Shown piece by piece: positions 52,924-64,000 of a DNA stretch of 64,000 nt (its first letter is position 1; each line of letters starts with the position of its first letter). Source of the stretch: Sophora flavescens (lineage: Eukaryota > Streptophyta > Magnoliopsida > Fabales > Fabaceae); NCBI GenBank assembly GCA_030762895.1, contig CM061068.1, positions 149,431,311-149,495,310 on the forward strand, given 5' to 3'. The notes under the pieces were generated by a model that was given only the letters and a program-made list of their open reading frames with translations, was not told the origin of the DNA and made no database searches. A program made the position numbers and the translations under genes.

Positions 52924-54292
52924 AATAATATTTCAACGTAAAGCATTCAAAAAGATTGAAAAGTGTTTTAGGGGTAAAGGAAACCCCTAAGGAAAACAAA
53001 GATTGAATCCACCATTTCTTCCAGGATAAAGTCTTCTCCTCCCCTTACCTTCTTGTTCTGCTTCACAGCAAAAGATCAAAGGTTGTTCCTTGTCTTTAGG
53101 TCACTATCAATTAAAAGAAACTAAAAGGAATGAGGGAAAAGAGTTGTTTACAAATAAAAGTGAAGATGGAAGAAACAAAATGGAAGGAGTAAGACAAGTG
53201 GGGACCCTACCTTCAGGTTGTGAGAGAAAAGGACAGCCTGATGAAGTATTAAAGTTCAGGGAAAGGGACGTGTTTCAGTGAACATAAAATGAAGGTTTAT
53301 GTTGGAATGCTAAGGTAGAATAACTGATGGTATTTATAGAAAAGTCCAAGGATTTGGGTATGTGAAATGTTGTATGTGGGTCTGCCATTTCAAAACAGTT
53401 AATCCTAAATGTTGTAACTGATATTTGAATGTGAAAATTAAAAGCAATAAATTTTGAGATTCCACAATTTTTTTTTTATGACAAAACATTAATGTAGTAT
53501 TGAATTTCCAATCTGGAAAATCAGAATGATATCAAAGTATAATAAGGTTTTCATCAATGATCCAATGTGAGTAAAAATTACATTAATTTTGAATGCTCCA
53601 ATTACTGAAAGAATTCACAAATTCATATACCTCTGATAAAAAATCTCTAAAATGCATTCAGAATATCATCCATTAAATTTAATTAATTAAAATTTATTCC
53701 CATTAATAACCATCACTTTTGAACCCAACTAGAGTATATTTATAGAAAACTCCAAGGATTTTTTTACCACTTACTTTCACTCTCTCTCTCTTACAAATCC
53801 TATCCGGGTTTAAATCTTATCAACACAGTGCACACGTTCAGCACCCTCTCACATCTCTATTTGCACAATTTGGCACTCTTTTAATGAACATTATGGTGAC
53901 TTTTTTACTTAAGTAGTGCAATTTGGTTGCACAATTACGGGATTGGTGTGGTTTTAAAAATATTTACGTAAGTGGTGTAAGTCGTATCCCTAATTTACGA
54001 AACACTTTTATACTCATTAAATAAAAATAAAATAAAAAATCAATATGTAAGGGAGTCGTATATATTACATACGACTTCTATTTTTTATAATTTTTCTCAC
54101 AAGTCGTATGGCATACATACGACTTCTATTTATTATAAATGTTTTTTAGCCTTCGTTATTGTATACTTTTTTAAGAAAAAATTATGAAACACGTATGGTG
54201 ATAACCACGACTTCTTTTTAAAAAAAAAGGTACAATAGAAATATAAAATTAAAAATTGAAGTTTTTTATGGAATGAAATATAAATTTAAATA
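51457..54292. repeat. Terminal tandem unit W7 (partial, most diverged)
   Basis: The last W. It carries the leader, the noncoding block with internal direct repeats, and the left transposon arm, with many small indels relative to the other units. Homology stops at 54292, exactly where other units begin the gag-protease fragment; here the sequence continues into unique transposon interior. It has no LTR, gag-protease or 101-codon ORF. Confidence 0.85.
52840..52922. repeat. (TA)n microsatellite
   Basis: W7 counterpart of 4227-4322. The first TA locus of other units is absent in W7. Confidence 0.95.
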
Positions 54293-54295
54293 ACT

Positions 54296-54354
54296 ACAAC
54301 ATGAAATATAAAATTAAATAAAATAAACACAACATGAAATATAAAATTAAATAA
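54296..54354 (+). repeat. Short tandem repeat ACAACATGAAATATAAAATT
   Basis: Two copies about 34 bp apart of an AT-rich segment in the transposon interior. The second copy contains the 9 bp duplicated by the MITE. Confidence 0.75.
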
Positions 54355-54772
54355 GACTAAATTATATTTTTGGTCCCTTATCTTTATTTTAGGTTTCAAT
54401 TTGGGGTCCCTCTTTTATTTTTTGTTCCAAAATGGTCCTTTATTTTTTGAATTTATTTTTAAATCTATATCAATGTGGTCCCACTTTTGTTTTTTGTTAC
54501 GAAATTGTCCCTCATTTTACAAAAGGTTAATTCAATGTGGTCCCTTTTTTGGTTCCAAAATGGTCCTTTTTTTATTTTATTTGTTGTAAAATGATCCTTT
54601 ATTTTACAAAAATTATATCGATTTGGTCCTCTTCATAACACATTCAAAACAGAAATGACCACATTGATAACTAAAATAAATATAAGGGACCAAAACGGAA
54701 CAAAAAATAAAAGAGGATCCAAATTGAAACTTAAATTAAATATAATTAAGGGACCAAAAATATAGTTTAACC
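54355..54772. mobile_element. Mutator-like MITE (418 bp)
   Basis: The ends are inverted repeats of about 25 bp (GACTAAATTATATTTTTGG and its near complement ending TATAGTTTAACC). The flanks are a perfect 9-bp duplication, ATTAAATAA, at 54346-54354 and 54773-54781. A 9-bp duplication is typical of the Mutator superfamily. The body has repeated TGGTCCC/GGGACCA motifs and no ORF of note. It is nested in the inverted-repeat transposon, so it is the younger of the two. Confidence 0.85.
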
Positions 54773-54927
54773 ATTAAATAACTATAATAGAATTATAAAA
54801 AAATGGCGGCAATGAGCTCTCGTGAATGACCCAGACCTCACATTTGGTTTGTCCAGTGAACGTATTATATAAGGATAGAATAGAAATAGTCTATAGAATA
54901 AATAATAGTGAAAAGAAGAAAAAAGAG

Positions 54928-55282
54928 AAGTCCATACGGCATGTTTCATAAATTTTATAAAAAAATTATATAATTAATGAAGTCGTATATAATCGATACG
55001 ACTTGTTAAAAAAAATTTATAACCAACAGAAGTCGTATGTGTCTCATACGGCTTGTGAGAAAAAATTATAAAAAATGTAAGTCGTATGTGTTATATACGA
55101 CTCCCTTATATATTGATTTTAAAAAAAATTATGAATATGAAAGTGTTTCGTAAATGAGGAATACGACTTTTATTTGCATTTCATTAATGTCAGGTACGAC
55201 TTACTCTACTTACATAAATACTTTAAAAACCACACTAGTCCCGTAATTGTGCAACCAAATTGCACTGCTTAAGTAAAAAAGC
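54928..55282 (-). repeat. Right arm of the inverted-repeat transposon
   Basis: Inverted counterpart of the arm found in all W units, and the only right-type arm in the window. Confidence 0.8.
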
Positions 55283-55690
55283 CCGAAATAAACAAGGGAC
55301 GTAGAAATTGGAACGAAATACCAAATAATTATAGATAATTTAGGGGCTAATAAATATCGAGATACATATCTTAATAAATATTAGTAGCATACAATTACTA
55401 TACCCAAAAATTCACAAATGAAGATTATTCCTAACACATGATCCTACAAAAAAAACTATATCTATTTTATCGTTAAAAACCTCCTCAAATTATCATTAAA
55501 TAACAAATATTGACACTTAAACCGTCCAAAAAATAAAAAAAGGCAGTTTATTTCAACCCGAGGTTTATAACCTCCTCAAAGCAAAAATAAAATTTGCCTT
55601 ATTCCACCTTCCCTCCTAATAACTTTTCACCTTCCCTCCTAATTTTTCACCTTCCCTCGTTATTCTTCTCCAAAACGCACCATCATTATC
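55283..55690. other. AT-rich flank, no gene seen
   Basis: Mostly unstructured AT-rich DNA. A small inverted motif (CCGAGGTTTATAACCTCCTC near 55557) may belong to an old DNA transposon. A pyrimidine-rich stretch at 55605-55680 repeats CACCTTCCCTCCTAAT. Confidence 0.5.
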
Positions 55691-55790
55691 TTATTTTTAG
55701 AAGTCAGAAATAAAACTCCATATTCGAAACACTCTAACTCCTTCATAGCTCCTCATAGTTTGCCGTCGCAGATGCGCCACTGCATCATGG

Positions 55791-55851
55791 TTCCCACTTC
55801 CCCGTCGCTGATGCGCTGCTGCCTCACTCCTTCATCTCCATCTTCTTGCAG
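55791..55851 (+). CDS. Candidate first coding exon of an unknown gene
   Basis: Downstream of a CT-rich leader, an ATG at 55791 opens a frame starting MVPTSPSLMRCC. It runs about 20 codons to TTGCAG followed by a consensus donor, GTATGTTAAT. An in-frame continuation could not be identified; the next kilobase is non-repetitive and is interrupted by the LTR at 56346. It could equally be a noncoding leader exon or chance. Confidence 0.25.
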
Positions 55852-56340
55852 GTATGTTAATTTTTCTTTCATTTTTTCTTTCTTCTAGTGCTATTAGGGA
55901 TTTTATGGATTATAGTAGTTTAGGGATTTTATGCAAGAGTTTGGGAAAGGATTTTTGATTTTGGTGGCTTTATTGGGCGTTGTGGCATCTTCATATGTTC
56001 TTGAGTTTTGGTTGTGCCTTTAATTTTGTGTTAGAGTGCTCTGGATTTACTTTCATCTCAAAGATGATATTTTATATTAATGTGTAATTTGTTGAATTCA
56101 AATGCCATAAAACTTTAATCTCAATATTCCATTATCTGAAGTTGATGATCAATGATGGTGAAAGTTTTCTCCATCACGAAGAATGTAAGAATGATGATGT
56201 GAGTTTTTACTTTCATCTCCGCGTTAGAAACCATGTTATTTTAGATCGTTCTTAAATACCTTGATTTATTTTAGCATATGTCTGATCTAATGCTTTTCTT
56301 ACTATGTATTTAACAAAATCACCACTAACTACCTATTCGA
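55852..56340. other. Low-copy-looking DNA, possible intron
   Basis: T-rich sequence after the candidate donor at 55852. No ORF or repeat recognised. Confidence 0.4.
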
Positions 56341-56345
56341 GAGTC
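56341..56345. repeat. Target site duplication GAGTC, left
   Basis: Precedes TGTAACACCCC. It is matched by GAGTC at 63542-63546 after the far end of the same LTR. Confidence 0.85.
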
Positions 56346-57366
56346 TGTAACACCCCCCTTGGGCATTACTACATAACACGTGTGAAAATAAAATTAAAAG
56401 GATAATTTGATGGTGCTTTCAGAAAATAATTTATATAAGTACATAAGTATCTGAAATTGGGTATAAAAATTTTGTCACGACTCCACACCTAAGCCTTGAT
56501 CGGCACACAGACTTACTATCATAGCTTGGCAAGCCTATTTAATTTAAATAATATACTTAAATAAAAGCTAGTATTTTTACGAAAATTACGACAGAGTCTC
56601 CTCTGTAATTCGCACATCCCAGGTAAAAGAACACCTGCTAAAATAATTACATTTTCATTTCCAGAAGTCCAGTTACACCAAATATAACCAGGCAATAATA
56701 TGCTAAAGATAGTTATATCAATTAGCTTTACAAGACCAAAAAGAAATAGCTTAGGTTTTTATTCAAAAGACATGCTCTCCGAGCTATAAACATTCCATTT
56801 TAAAATAAAGGCTCTCTGAGCCATACTCATACATACTATCAAAAATAATCCAAGTCTCATACCCTAAGCTGGTCATTCTTGAAGTTATTCCTGAGGAAAA
56901 CTCACGTGATCATTCCACAATCAAGTACTTCATCAAGCAACTAGATCTAAGTCTGAGTGACTTAAAAAGACTTCTCTGCACCATCGGTACTAAAGTACCC
57001 AAGGTACCATAGCGAACCAGAAGAAACCTGAAATATCTGTAAGGGTGAGACGCCAATATAAGGATTTAACACAATAACTAAATGCGCGACACAAAAAGAA
57101 GACACATACACATATACATATTTATAACAACATAAGCAATCCACATTATAGCATACAGTTTATCAATGGGTTCCACACCCCAAACATCAACGTTGGAAAA
57201 CTATGCATGAACACTTCAATACATCATCTAAACATTCGCACTTAATCTCCGGAGACCCCCAACGTCATTTAAAATGAGCTGATCAAGCTCGATTGCCAAA
57301 AGAGGCACGTCGATTTTACCATAGCCCACTGTCCGGAACAGTGAGAACGTCGATTTATGGATTTTT

Positions 57367-57545
57367 TTTCATTGTACGTCGATTGCCTTGGGCACAATGA
57401 ATTTCATTGTACGTCGATTGCCCAAAGGCGCAATGAATACGTCGATTACATGAATATCATAAAATACCCTGATTTCATTGTACGTCGATTGCCTTGAGCA
57501 CAATGAATTTCATTGTACGTCGATTGCCCAAAGGCACAATGAACA
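57367..57545 (+). repeat. Minisatellite with TTTCATTGTACGTCGATTGCC units
   Basis: The motif occurs at 57367, 57402, 57473 and 57508. This is a 35-bp step inside a 106-bp higher-order repeat. It is specific to the outer LTR; the nested LTR lacks it. Confidence 0.9.
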
Positions 57546-59651
57546 TGTCGATTTCAGGAATATTATAAAGATACCATGATTAACAAATACGTCGAGACAT
57601 GAATATCACCAAGATATCATGATTAACCTCGTAGGCACGTCTGCCAAAATGCATGCAAGAAAAATACTTTGTTCTCGTCGTTTTCTTTGTGTTATATCTT
57701 TCTTTGCCGAAGCTCAAAATGTCTTACGACTCACATAGTTTTAAACATCTTTAAAACTTTCATTACAACACAGGACCTCACAGTCCGAGTGCTCAATCAC
57801 GACACCTCTCGACCGATGCACCAGTCTTAGGTTCGTGGTACTAGAAAACATCTTCAATGTTTCAACACGGTATACCTCACGTATACGGTACAGGCCCTCA
57901 AGTCCAAATGACCTCGAGTCCATCACAACACAGACCCTTAGTACCCCGACGTCTCGGTTACTAAGTTCCACACCACTTCAACACTGTTGAATTAACTTTG
58001 CTTTCGAGAAATCTTTTCAAATTGGAAATTCTTCAATAAAATCTTTAAATACTAAAGCTTAGTTTTCACAAAGGTGAGTCACTTGGGGTTTTAAACTTTC
58101 TTAAAATATGTACTGTCTTTTCAAAACATTTGCCTTCTACACTTTTCCAAATCTGCCATCAATTATCACTTTTAAAGCTTTTTAAGCCAAAACTTAGCTT
58201 TTTCCACTTAAACAATTTTCTAAAATCATCATTAACTTCTTTTAAACAATTAATTTCATAAAATAACTTTTTATAATATTGCAAACTTTCTTACATAAAA
58301 ATTAGCAGTACAGAAACATGTTCATCACGGTTTCGCTCTCATTGTGACTCAAATTACTTTTACACTAATAAATCATCAAAAATAATAATATTTCTCAAAA
58401 CTCATTATTTTTCCAAAATAATATTTTCCACCACTATTATATTCCAACATTTCCCATAAAACATTGAATATAATTTACACAGCTTATTAAAGCTTTTATC
58501 TGATTAATCGGTTGTGCACTGACCACTGTCAGGCTTCTCAAACAACACTCACAAACAACATTTAACAACGGTTATCAGAATTATGTTACCAGGCAGATCA
58601 TGCATCATAACAATATAATATACAACTACAAATAATCAAATAATTTAAAAGCAGATCAAACACCGATACTCAGATAAACAACACAACATAAACCACATAA
58701 ACCGATAACCACAATCACATAAATTATACAGACTACACTACAAGCAAATGGTTATTGAGAAAAATCCCTCAGGAAAGCTCCCCTTACCTTTGAATACAAG
58801 TAAAGGATCCTCGTCTTAATGCTCACATTAGCTCATATCTACTCCATCAAGCAAGCATAGGCATGCCAAACGTCTCAGAGGGAATCTAACAACGCACAAC
58901 AACCAAAAATCAAGAAATCAATTGCACATGATCAAACACACATTCTAATTTGATCTAAACACTTTATCTTATTACCAAACAAGGTTATTTTCAAAGAAAA
59001 TCATGTTTAATTTGGAGCTTACGCTTCACAATACCCTTTAAGGAGACTTTGTTTTGATCAAAATATCATGAAAAAGAACTTGGGAATCATCAATTAAGAG
59101 TCCTAATTGCATTAAATCATAATTAATTTCACAAAAACAGAATCAAATTCAATTAAAATCAAATTGGGGTTTAGGGCTCCTAAATACAATTTGGGAAAAA
59201 CTCATTTCAACTAAAGAATCATGAAATTAGTTTAGGGAAACACAAATTCACAGTCCCAATTTCATAAAACAAACTTAAATTTCAAGATTAAAATCTGAAA
59301 TCAAAGGGTTATGGTTAGGGTTTTAAAATCAATTTGGGGGTTTTGAATCTGAGACACAAGAGATGGTTTTGACTCACCCAAGGAAGAAGAAGAAGTCGTG
59401 GTGGCTGTTGTGGGGCTCCTCACAGCGGCGGACGGCGACGGTACGGCGTCCAGCAGCGGTGACAGTGTTCCTGTAACACCCATGTACTCAAAACTTGAAG
59501 TTAAGTCTAGGAGATGAAGGAAGGAACTTAAACTAAAAAAGAGAGGTGAGAAACCACCAGAAATGGAAGTCAAACCACCTTACCGTGGCGGAGAACGGTG
59601 CAACTGCAGCTGTGCGTGCCAGGAGGGCGGTGGCGAGTCGCGGGTCATCTG

Positions 59652-59656
59652 CTCTC
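59652..59656. repeat. Target site duplication CTCTC (nested LTR)
   Basis: Directly precedes TGTAGCACCC; the partner is at 62858-62862. Confidence 0.85.
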
Positions 59657-62600
59657 TGTAGCACCCTAGTTTTTACACCTATGATTAATTATTTTATTTG
59701 GATGTTTAAATTTATTATGTTATGTGGTTTAGTTTGAGTAATTAAATTACTCTTTTCAAATTATTTTATTGGGTGCGTTAGCACTGACTTATTTCAGTGA
59801 ATGCACGTTTACTAGACAATAATTTACGTTATTGTCACTATTATACCAGTACAGAAAAATATTTTAAATAATGTGAATAAGAGAAAAGCATTTTCATATT
59901 CTCATTCTATTTAATTTTAAAGTTAAAAATATTTTGGTTTGACCTTAATCGGAGATTAAATTTTGGACTGAGTATTTTCTTAGTTGATCAGTTCAACTAT
60001 TAATCTTTACTCTAATTTGAATTTCGAAATTATATCCTTATCAATCTTTATTTTTAGATTCTAAAAAGTAAAAACATGTTTATTTTAGGCCTAAAATTTA
60101 TCACACATTTTGTACCTATTACTAATTAATTAACTTAAAACCCAACTTTCTCACTTTTTCTTTTCTTCTCTGCTTTTTCTTTTCTCTTTCTTTCTTTTTC
60201 TTCTTTCTTTTCTCGTTCTTTATTTCTCTGCTGCTGCTTTCTTCTTCTCTCTTTCTTTTCTTTTTTTTCTTTTTCTTTTCTTCTTCCTCAGCATAACACC
60301 CTTCTTTTCTCTTCTACTCTCCACAACTTCAAAAACCAAAGTCTCATCTCCTCCACTCTGCACAACCGCGCGCCGCCCAACCCCGCCAGTCGCGACCCGC
60401 ACAACAACCACCACCAGCTGAGCTCCGAACGTGCGATCTGGCCGAGCTCCACCGCGAAGCTGCCGGTTTTTGTGGTGGTTTCCACCCTGTGAGTTCCTTC
60501 CAACCTCCTTCTTATTTCCTTGGGTCTTACTCTATCTCTCTCTTTTTGGTGTTCACAGAAAATGAACCGCCGCGTCGACCACCGTCCGCCGCCACGTCGA
60601 CCACCACAGCACCACCATAAGCTTGCCTTCTTCCTTGGGTAAGTGGTTTTCTCACTTCCTTTGCTCAGATTTAAAATCCCCAAATTGATTTTGAAACCCT
60701 AACCCTAACCCTCTGATTTGAGAATTTAATCTTAAGATTTAAGCTTGTTTTATGAAATTAGGACTGTGAATTTGTGTTTCCCTAAACCAATTTCATTATT
60801 CTGAGTTTTCCCTAAATTTTAATAAGGAGCCCTAAAACCCCAATTTGATTTTATTTGAATTTGGGTATGTTTTTGTGAAATTAATTATGATTTAGTGCAA
60901 TCAGGACTCTTAATGGATGATTTCCAAAGTTCTTTTTCATGATCTTTTAATCAAAACAAAGTTTCCTTAAAGGTTATTGGGAAGCGTGAGCTTCAAACAT
61001 GATTTTCTTTAAAAATAACGTTGTTTGGTAATTAGATTAAGTGTTTAGATAAAGTTAGAATGTGTGTTTGATCATGTGAAATTGATTTCTTGATTTTTGG
61101 TTGTTGCGCGTTGTTGGATTCCCTCTCTGAGACGTTTGACACGGCTATGCTTGCTTGATGGAGTAGATAGTTACACTCTTGGAGCTAATATGAGTATTAA
61201 GACGAGGATCCTTTACTTGTCTTCAAAGGTAAGGGGAGTTTGCCTAGGGATATTCAATAACTGTATGCATGTGTGTATGTGTTTAACTGGATATTTATAT
61301 GTTAATTGAGCTTACTTGGATATCTGATGTACTTGAACTGTTATGCTATTATCTGATGTTGAACTGTACTTGTTCTAAATGTTATAATGTATAACTGTGA
61401 TGAACTGTGATATTGGCATTGAACTGTGAATATATATATGTGTACATACTGCTGTTGTTGGACGTGTGTCTGTGCTCAATCATTAATAAGGATTAAAAAC
61501 CTTAATAAGCTTTGAAGATGAAAGGATGGGTGTTCTTTTCCAAAAAGCTTGAATGTTTAAAAGTACTTGTTTTATGTGACAATATAGTTTTAGTGATTTC
61601 TAGAATGCAAGAGAAAAACCCTTTTCGAACTATGTGTTTTAAGTGAAAACTTTCGAAAATATTTTACAATATCCTATTGGGGATTTTCAAAGTTAAAAGT
61701 GTTTCAAAAACGTTTTATAAAGGATTTTCAAAAGAAAAGGTTTTCCCCCAAATGATTTAGAAACTTTCCGATAGCCAGCATAGGTTATCGAGGAAAACGT
61801 GCCTTTGCTTATTGAGGATACCCATGGGGTATCTGAGAGTCAGTCACATTGCTAGCTGTTTCATTAAGGGCATGTGGCGTTGTCTGACCAAGAGGCCTGG
61901 TGCATCAGGATGCGGTGGCAACAGCCCGGTGGGCAGAGCTTGACCAACTCTATCTTCTCCAAGTGATAACATGGTGTTGTGATCTCATGAGATTAAGTTA
62001 GAGCCCGATATTGAAGTGTCATGCATATTTTCAAAAGATTGGTACTGCGGGTTTGAGACCCTTTGATATAACACTGTTATGTTATGTATATGCATGATTT
62101 AACTGCTTATATGATTATGTGATGTATGTATCATGTATATGGTTGTTGTGTGATATATCCATTTGTCGGTATCTCACCCTTACAAACATATCAGGTTTCT
62201 TCTGGTTTGCTATTGTACCCTGGGTGTTTTAGTACAGATGTGCAGAGGAGTCTTCCTAAGTCACTCAGAGACTTAGATCTAGTTGCTTGATGAAGTATTT
62301 GATTGTGGAATGATCACGTGAGTTCTTCTCAGGAATAACTTTTAGAATGACCAGCTTAGTGTTTGAGACTTGGATTTTTGATAAGTATGTATATGACTCA
62401 GAGAGTCTATATTTTAAAACAGAATGTTTATGGCTCGGAGAGCGTCTCTTTTGAATGAAAACTTAAACTTTTCCTTTTGGGTCATGTATAGCTAATTGAT
62501 ATAACTATCTTTAGCATATTAATGCCTGGTTGTATTTAGTGTAACTGGAATTCTGGAATGAAAATGAAATTATTTTAGCAGGTGTTCTTTTACCTGGGAT

Positions 62601-62857
62601 GTCCGAATTACAGAGGAGACTCTGTCGAAATTTTCGTAAAATACTAGCTTTTATTCAAGTATATTCTTTAAATTAAATAGGCTTGCCATACTATGATAGT
62701 AAGTCTGTGTGCCAATCAAGGCTTAGGAGTCGTGACAAAATTTTTATACCCAATTTCAGGCACTTATATAAATTATTTTCCGAAAGCACCAGCAAATTAT
62801 CTTTTAATTTAAATTCCGCACGTGTTACTTAAGTAATGCCCCGAGGGGGGCGTTACA
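59657..62857 (+). mobile_element. Nested solo LTR (3201 bp)
   Basis: A complete plus-oriented LTR starting TGTAGCACCCTAG and ending GGGCGTTACA, with target duplication CTCTC at 59652-59656 and 62858-62862. It belongs to the same family as the outer LTR and lies head-to-head with its 3' part. The CT-rich leader (60150-60300), a donor-like CTTGGGTAAGTGG near 60632, a second donor (61229-61230) and an acceptor (62193-62194) outline an LTR transcript with an intron of 966 nt. No ORF of note follows the acceptor. Confidence 0.88.
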
Positions 62858-63546
62858 CTCTCGCCGTGCAGTGGCCGAACGGCGGCCTCAGGGCGGTGGT
62901 CGTGCGACTGAGAAGAAGGAAGGAAGGAGGTAGAAGATGAAGTTGGGGAGAAGGAAGAAGAAAATGGAGTCAGGAGGGAGAAGAAGCAGAGAAAGAAAAG
63001 AGAAAGTGAGGGAGGAGGGGCGTCGAGTGAGAGAGTGAGAGAAGAAAAAGTTGGGTTTTAAACTAATCCTTTAGTGATAGGTACAAAATGAGTGATAAAT
63101 ATTAGGCTTAAAATAAACATGTTTTTACTTTTTTGGAATCTAAAAATAAAGATTGATAAAGATATGATTTCGAAATTCAAATTAGAGTAAAGATTAATAG
63201 TTGAACTGATCAACTAAGAAAATACTCGGTCCAAAATTTAATCTCCGATTAATGTCAAACCAAAATATTTTTAACTCTAAAATTAAATAGAATGAGAATA
63301 TGAAAATGCTTTTCTATTAATCACATTATTTAAAATATTTTCCTGTACTGGTAATAATAGTGACAATAATGTAACTTATTGTCTAGTAAGCGTGCATTCA
63401 CTGAAATAAGTCAGTGCTAACACACCCAATAAAATAATTTGAAGAGAGTAATTTAATTACTCAAACTAACCCACATAACAAAATAAACTTAAACATCCAA
63501 ATAAAATAATTAACCATATATGTAAAAACTAGGGTGTTATAGAGTC

Positions 63547-64000
63547 TGGTACATAGGGCAATGATTTGTATCCAAGAGAGTTGTTGTAAACACAATGAAT
63601 GGTGATTCAATGGGAGGCTGTTGCATAATGGTATTTTCTCACCCCTAATACTTTCATTTATGGTAATCCTTTTAAAAGTTTCATACTTTTAATGATTTCA
63701 TTTAAATTTAAATTTTATGCACAATGATATTTTCTTTCTATGCATGTTCAGTGGTCACAGATCGCATCCTCTCTAGTTTTGTTTGAGGTTGAATTGGTGC
63801 TACTTGGTTTTGCCCATATGCTATTCGGTAAAATTCCAAACTTGTCATAGTAAAATCAGGGTCGATCAATTGCTCCAGTACACATGGAAAACACCTTCTA
63901 TCCATTGGTGCTGGCTAGAGATGTTGAACACCAGGCGTTCCTAGTAGAGATTTCAGATGATAAATGATAAATGGGATTGAATTGGTTTTTACTTCAGATT
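63547..64000. other. Right flank, no gene assigned
   Basis: Continues the host sequence broken at 56345. Acceptor-like ATGCATGTTCAG at about 63742-63753 is followed by an open stretch starting WSQIASSL, which soon loses any resemblance to known proteins. Nothing firm can be annotated. Confidence 0.4.

Larger units (their letters stand above)
53899..55282. mobile_element. Inverted-repeat transposon with both arms
   Basis: The left arm (53899-54215) and right arm (54928-55282) are long imperfect inverted repeats sharing CTTTTTTACTTAAG, GTGCAATTTGGTTGCACAATTACGGGA and many GTCGTATG / CATACGAC pairs. The interior (54216-54927) has AT-rich sequence, a short tandem repeat and a nested MITE, and no transposase. 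No clear target duplication was found, so the exact ends and superfamily are unknown. It is probably non-autonomous. Confidence 0.7.
56346..63541 (-). mobile_element. Outer solo LTR, split by a nested LTR
   Basis: A minus-oriented LTR whose plus-strand ends are TGTAACACCCC (56346) and GGGTGTTATA (ending 63541), flanked by GAGTC duplications. Removing the nested LTR and one CTCTC copy leaves about 3990 bp, in two parts (56346-59656 and 62863-63541). It carries a donor (GT at 58787-58786) and an acceptor (57029-57028) at positions matching the array LTR, but no acidic ORF. No internal retrotransposon domain adjoins it. Confidence 0.85.

Noticed and set aside
57350..57560. CRISPR-like array
   Set aside because: This is a plant LTR minisatellite with unequal, repeat-derived spacers and no cas genes.
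60288..60683. 131-codon minus ORF in the nested LTR
   Set aside because: It is antisense to the CT-rich LTR leader and its Arg/Lys/Glu bias comes from the purine-rich strand.
60700..60715. CCCTAACCCTAACCCT as telomeric repeat
   Set aside because: Only about two and a half units, inside an LTR. It is a chance or interstitial motif.
63754..63840. WSQIASSL as the third exon of a MYB gene
   Set aside because: Only a few residues resemble a MYB repeat; the following sequence does not continue the motif and stops soon.

Overview
The window looks like repeat-dense nuclear DNA of a flowering plant. It is AT-rich, with long (TA)n tracts, plant-type Ty3/gypsy gag-protease remains, very long LTRs with TGTAACACCC-type ends, and a 9-bp-TSD Mutator-like MITE. 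The LTR style recalls Ogre/Tat-like elements of legumes, so a legume is my best guess; that is inference. I see no intact host gene, rRNA, tRNA or CRISPR array.

Region 1 (1 to about 54292) is a tandem array that enters from the left edge. It has two layers. The older layer is a roughly 6-kb unit, called W here, present as seven copies (W1 to W7; W5 and W7 truncated). Each full W carries an AT-rich noncoding block, one arm of an inverted-repeat transposon rich in AAGTCGTATG-type motifs, a decayed minus-strand gag-protease fragment, and a small 101-codon ORF. The younger layer is a 4.1-4.2 kb solo LTR (minus orientation) sitting at the same W position in four complete copies (8626-12785, 18804-22990, 29004-33077, 41280-45348) and one cut by the window edge (1-2602). 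All have the same 5-bp duplication, TGTTC, so one insertion was amplified with its host unit to give periods near 10.2 kb (one is 12.3 kb because truncated W5 is included). Two W-to-W junctions lack the LTR: a clean unoccupied site at 39046-39050 and a small-deletion version near 51456.

Each complete LTR holds a nearly invariant 160-codon acidic ORF on the minus strand. Its ATG directly follows a good splice acceptor, with a matching donor about 1.65 kb upstream and a TATA-like box further upstream. This LTR-borne, apparently spliced ORF is the most intriguing coding candidate.

Region 2 (53899-55282) is the array's right edge: a two-armed inverted-repeat transposon whose left arm is the one found in every W. 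A 418-bp MITE with a perfect 9-bp duplication is inserted inside it.

Region 3 (56341-63546) is a nested pair of solo LTRs of a related family. A minus-oriented LTR of about 4.0 kb (TSD GAGTC) is interrupted by a plus-oriented 3201-bp LTR (TSD CTCTC). Together they form a large imperfect inverted repeat. The flanks (55283-56340, 63547-64000) are low-copy-looking sequence with one weak candidate exon.
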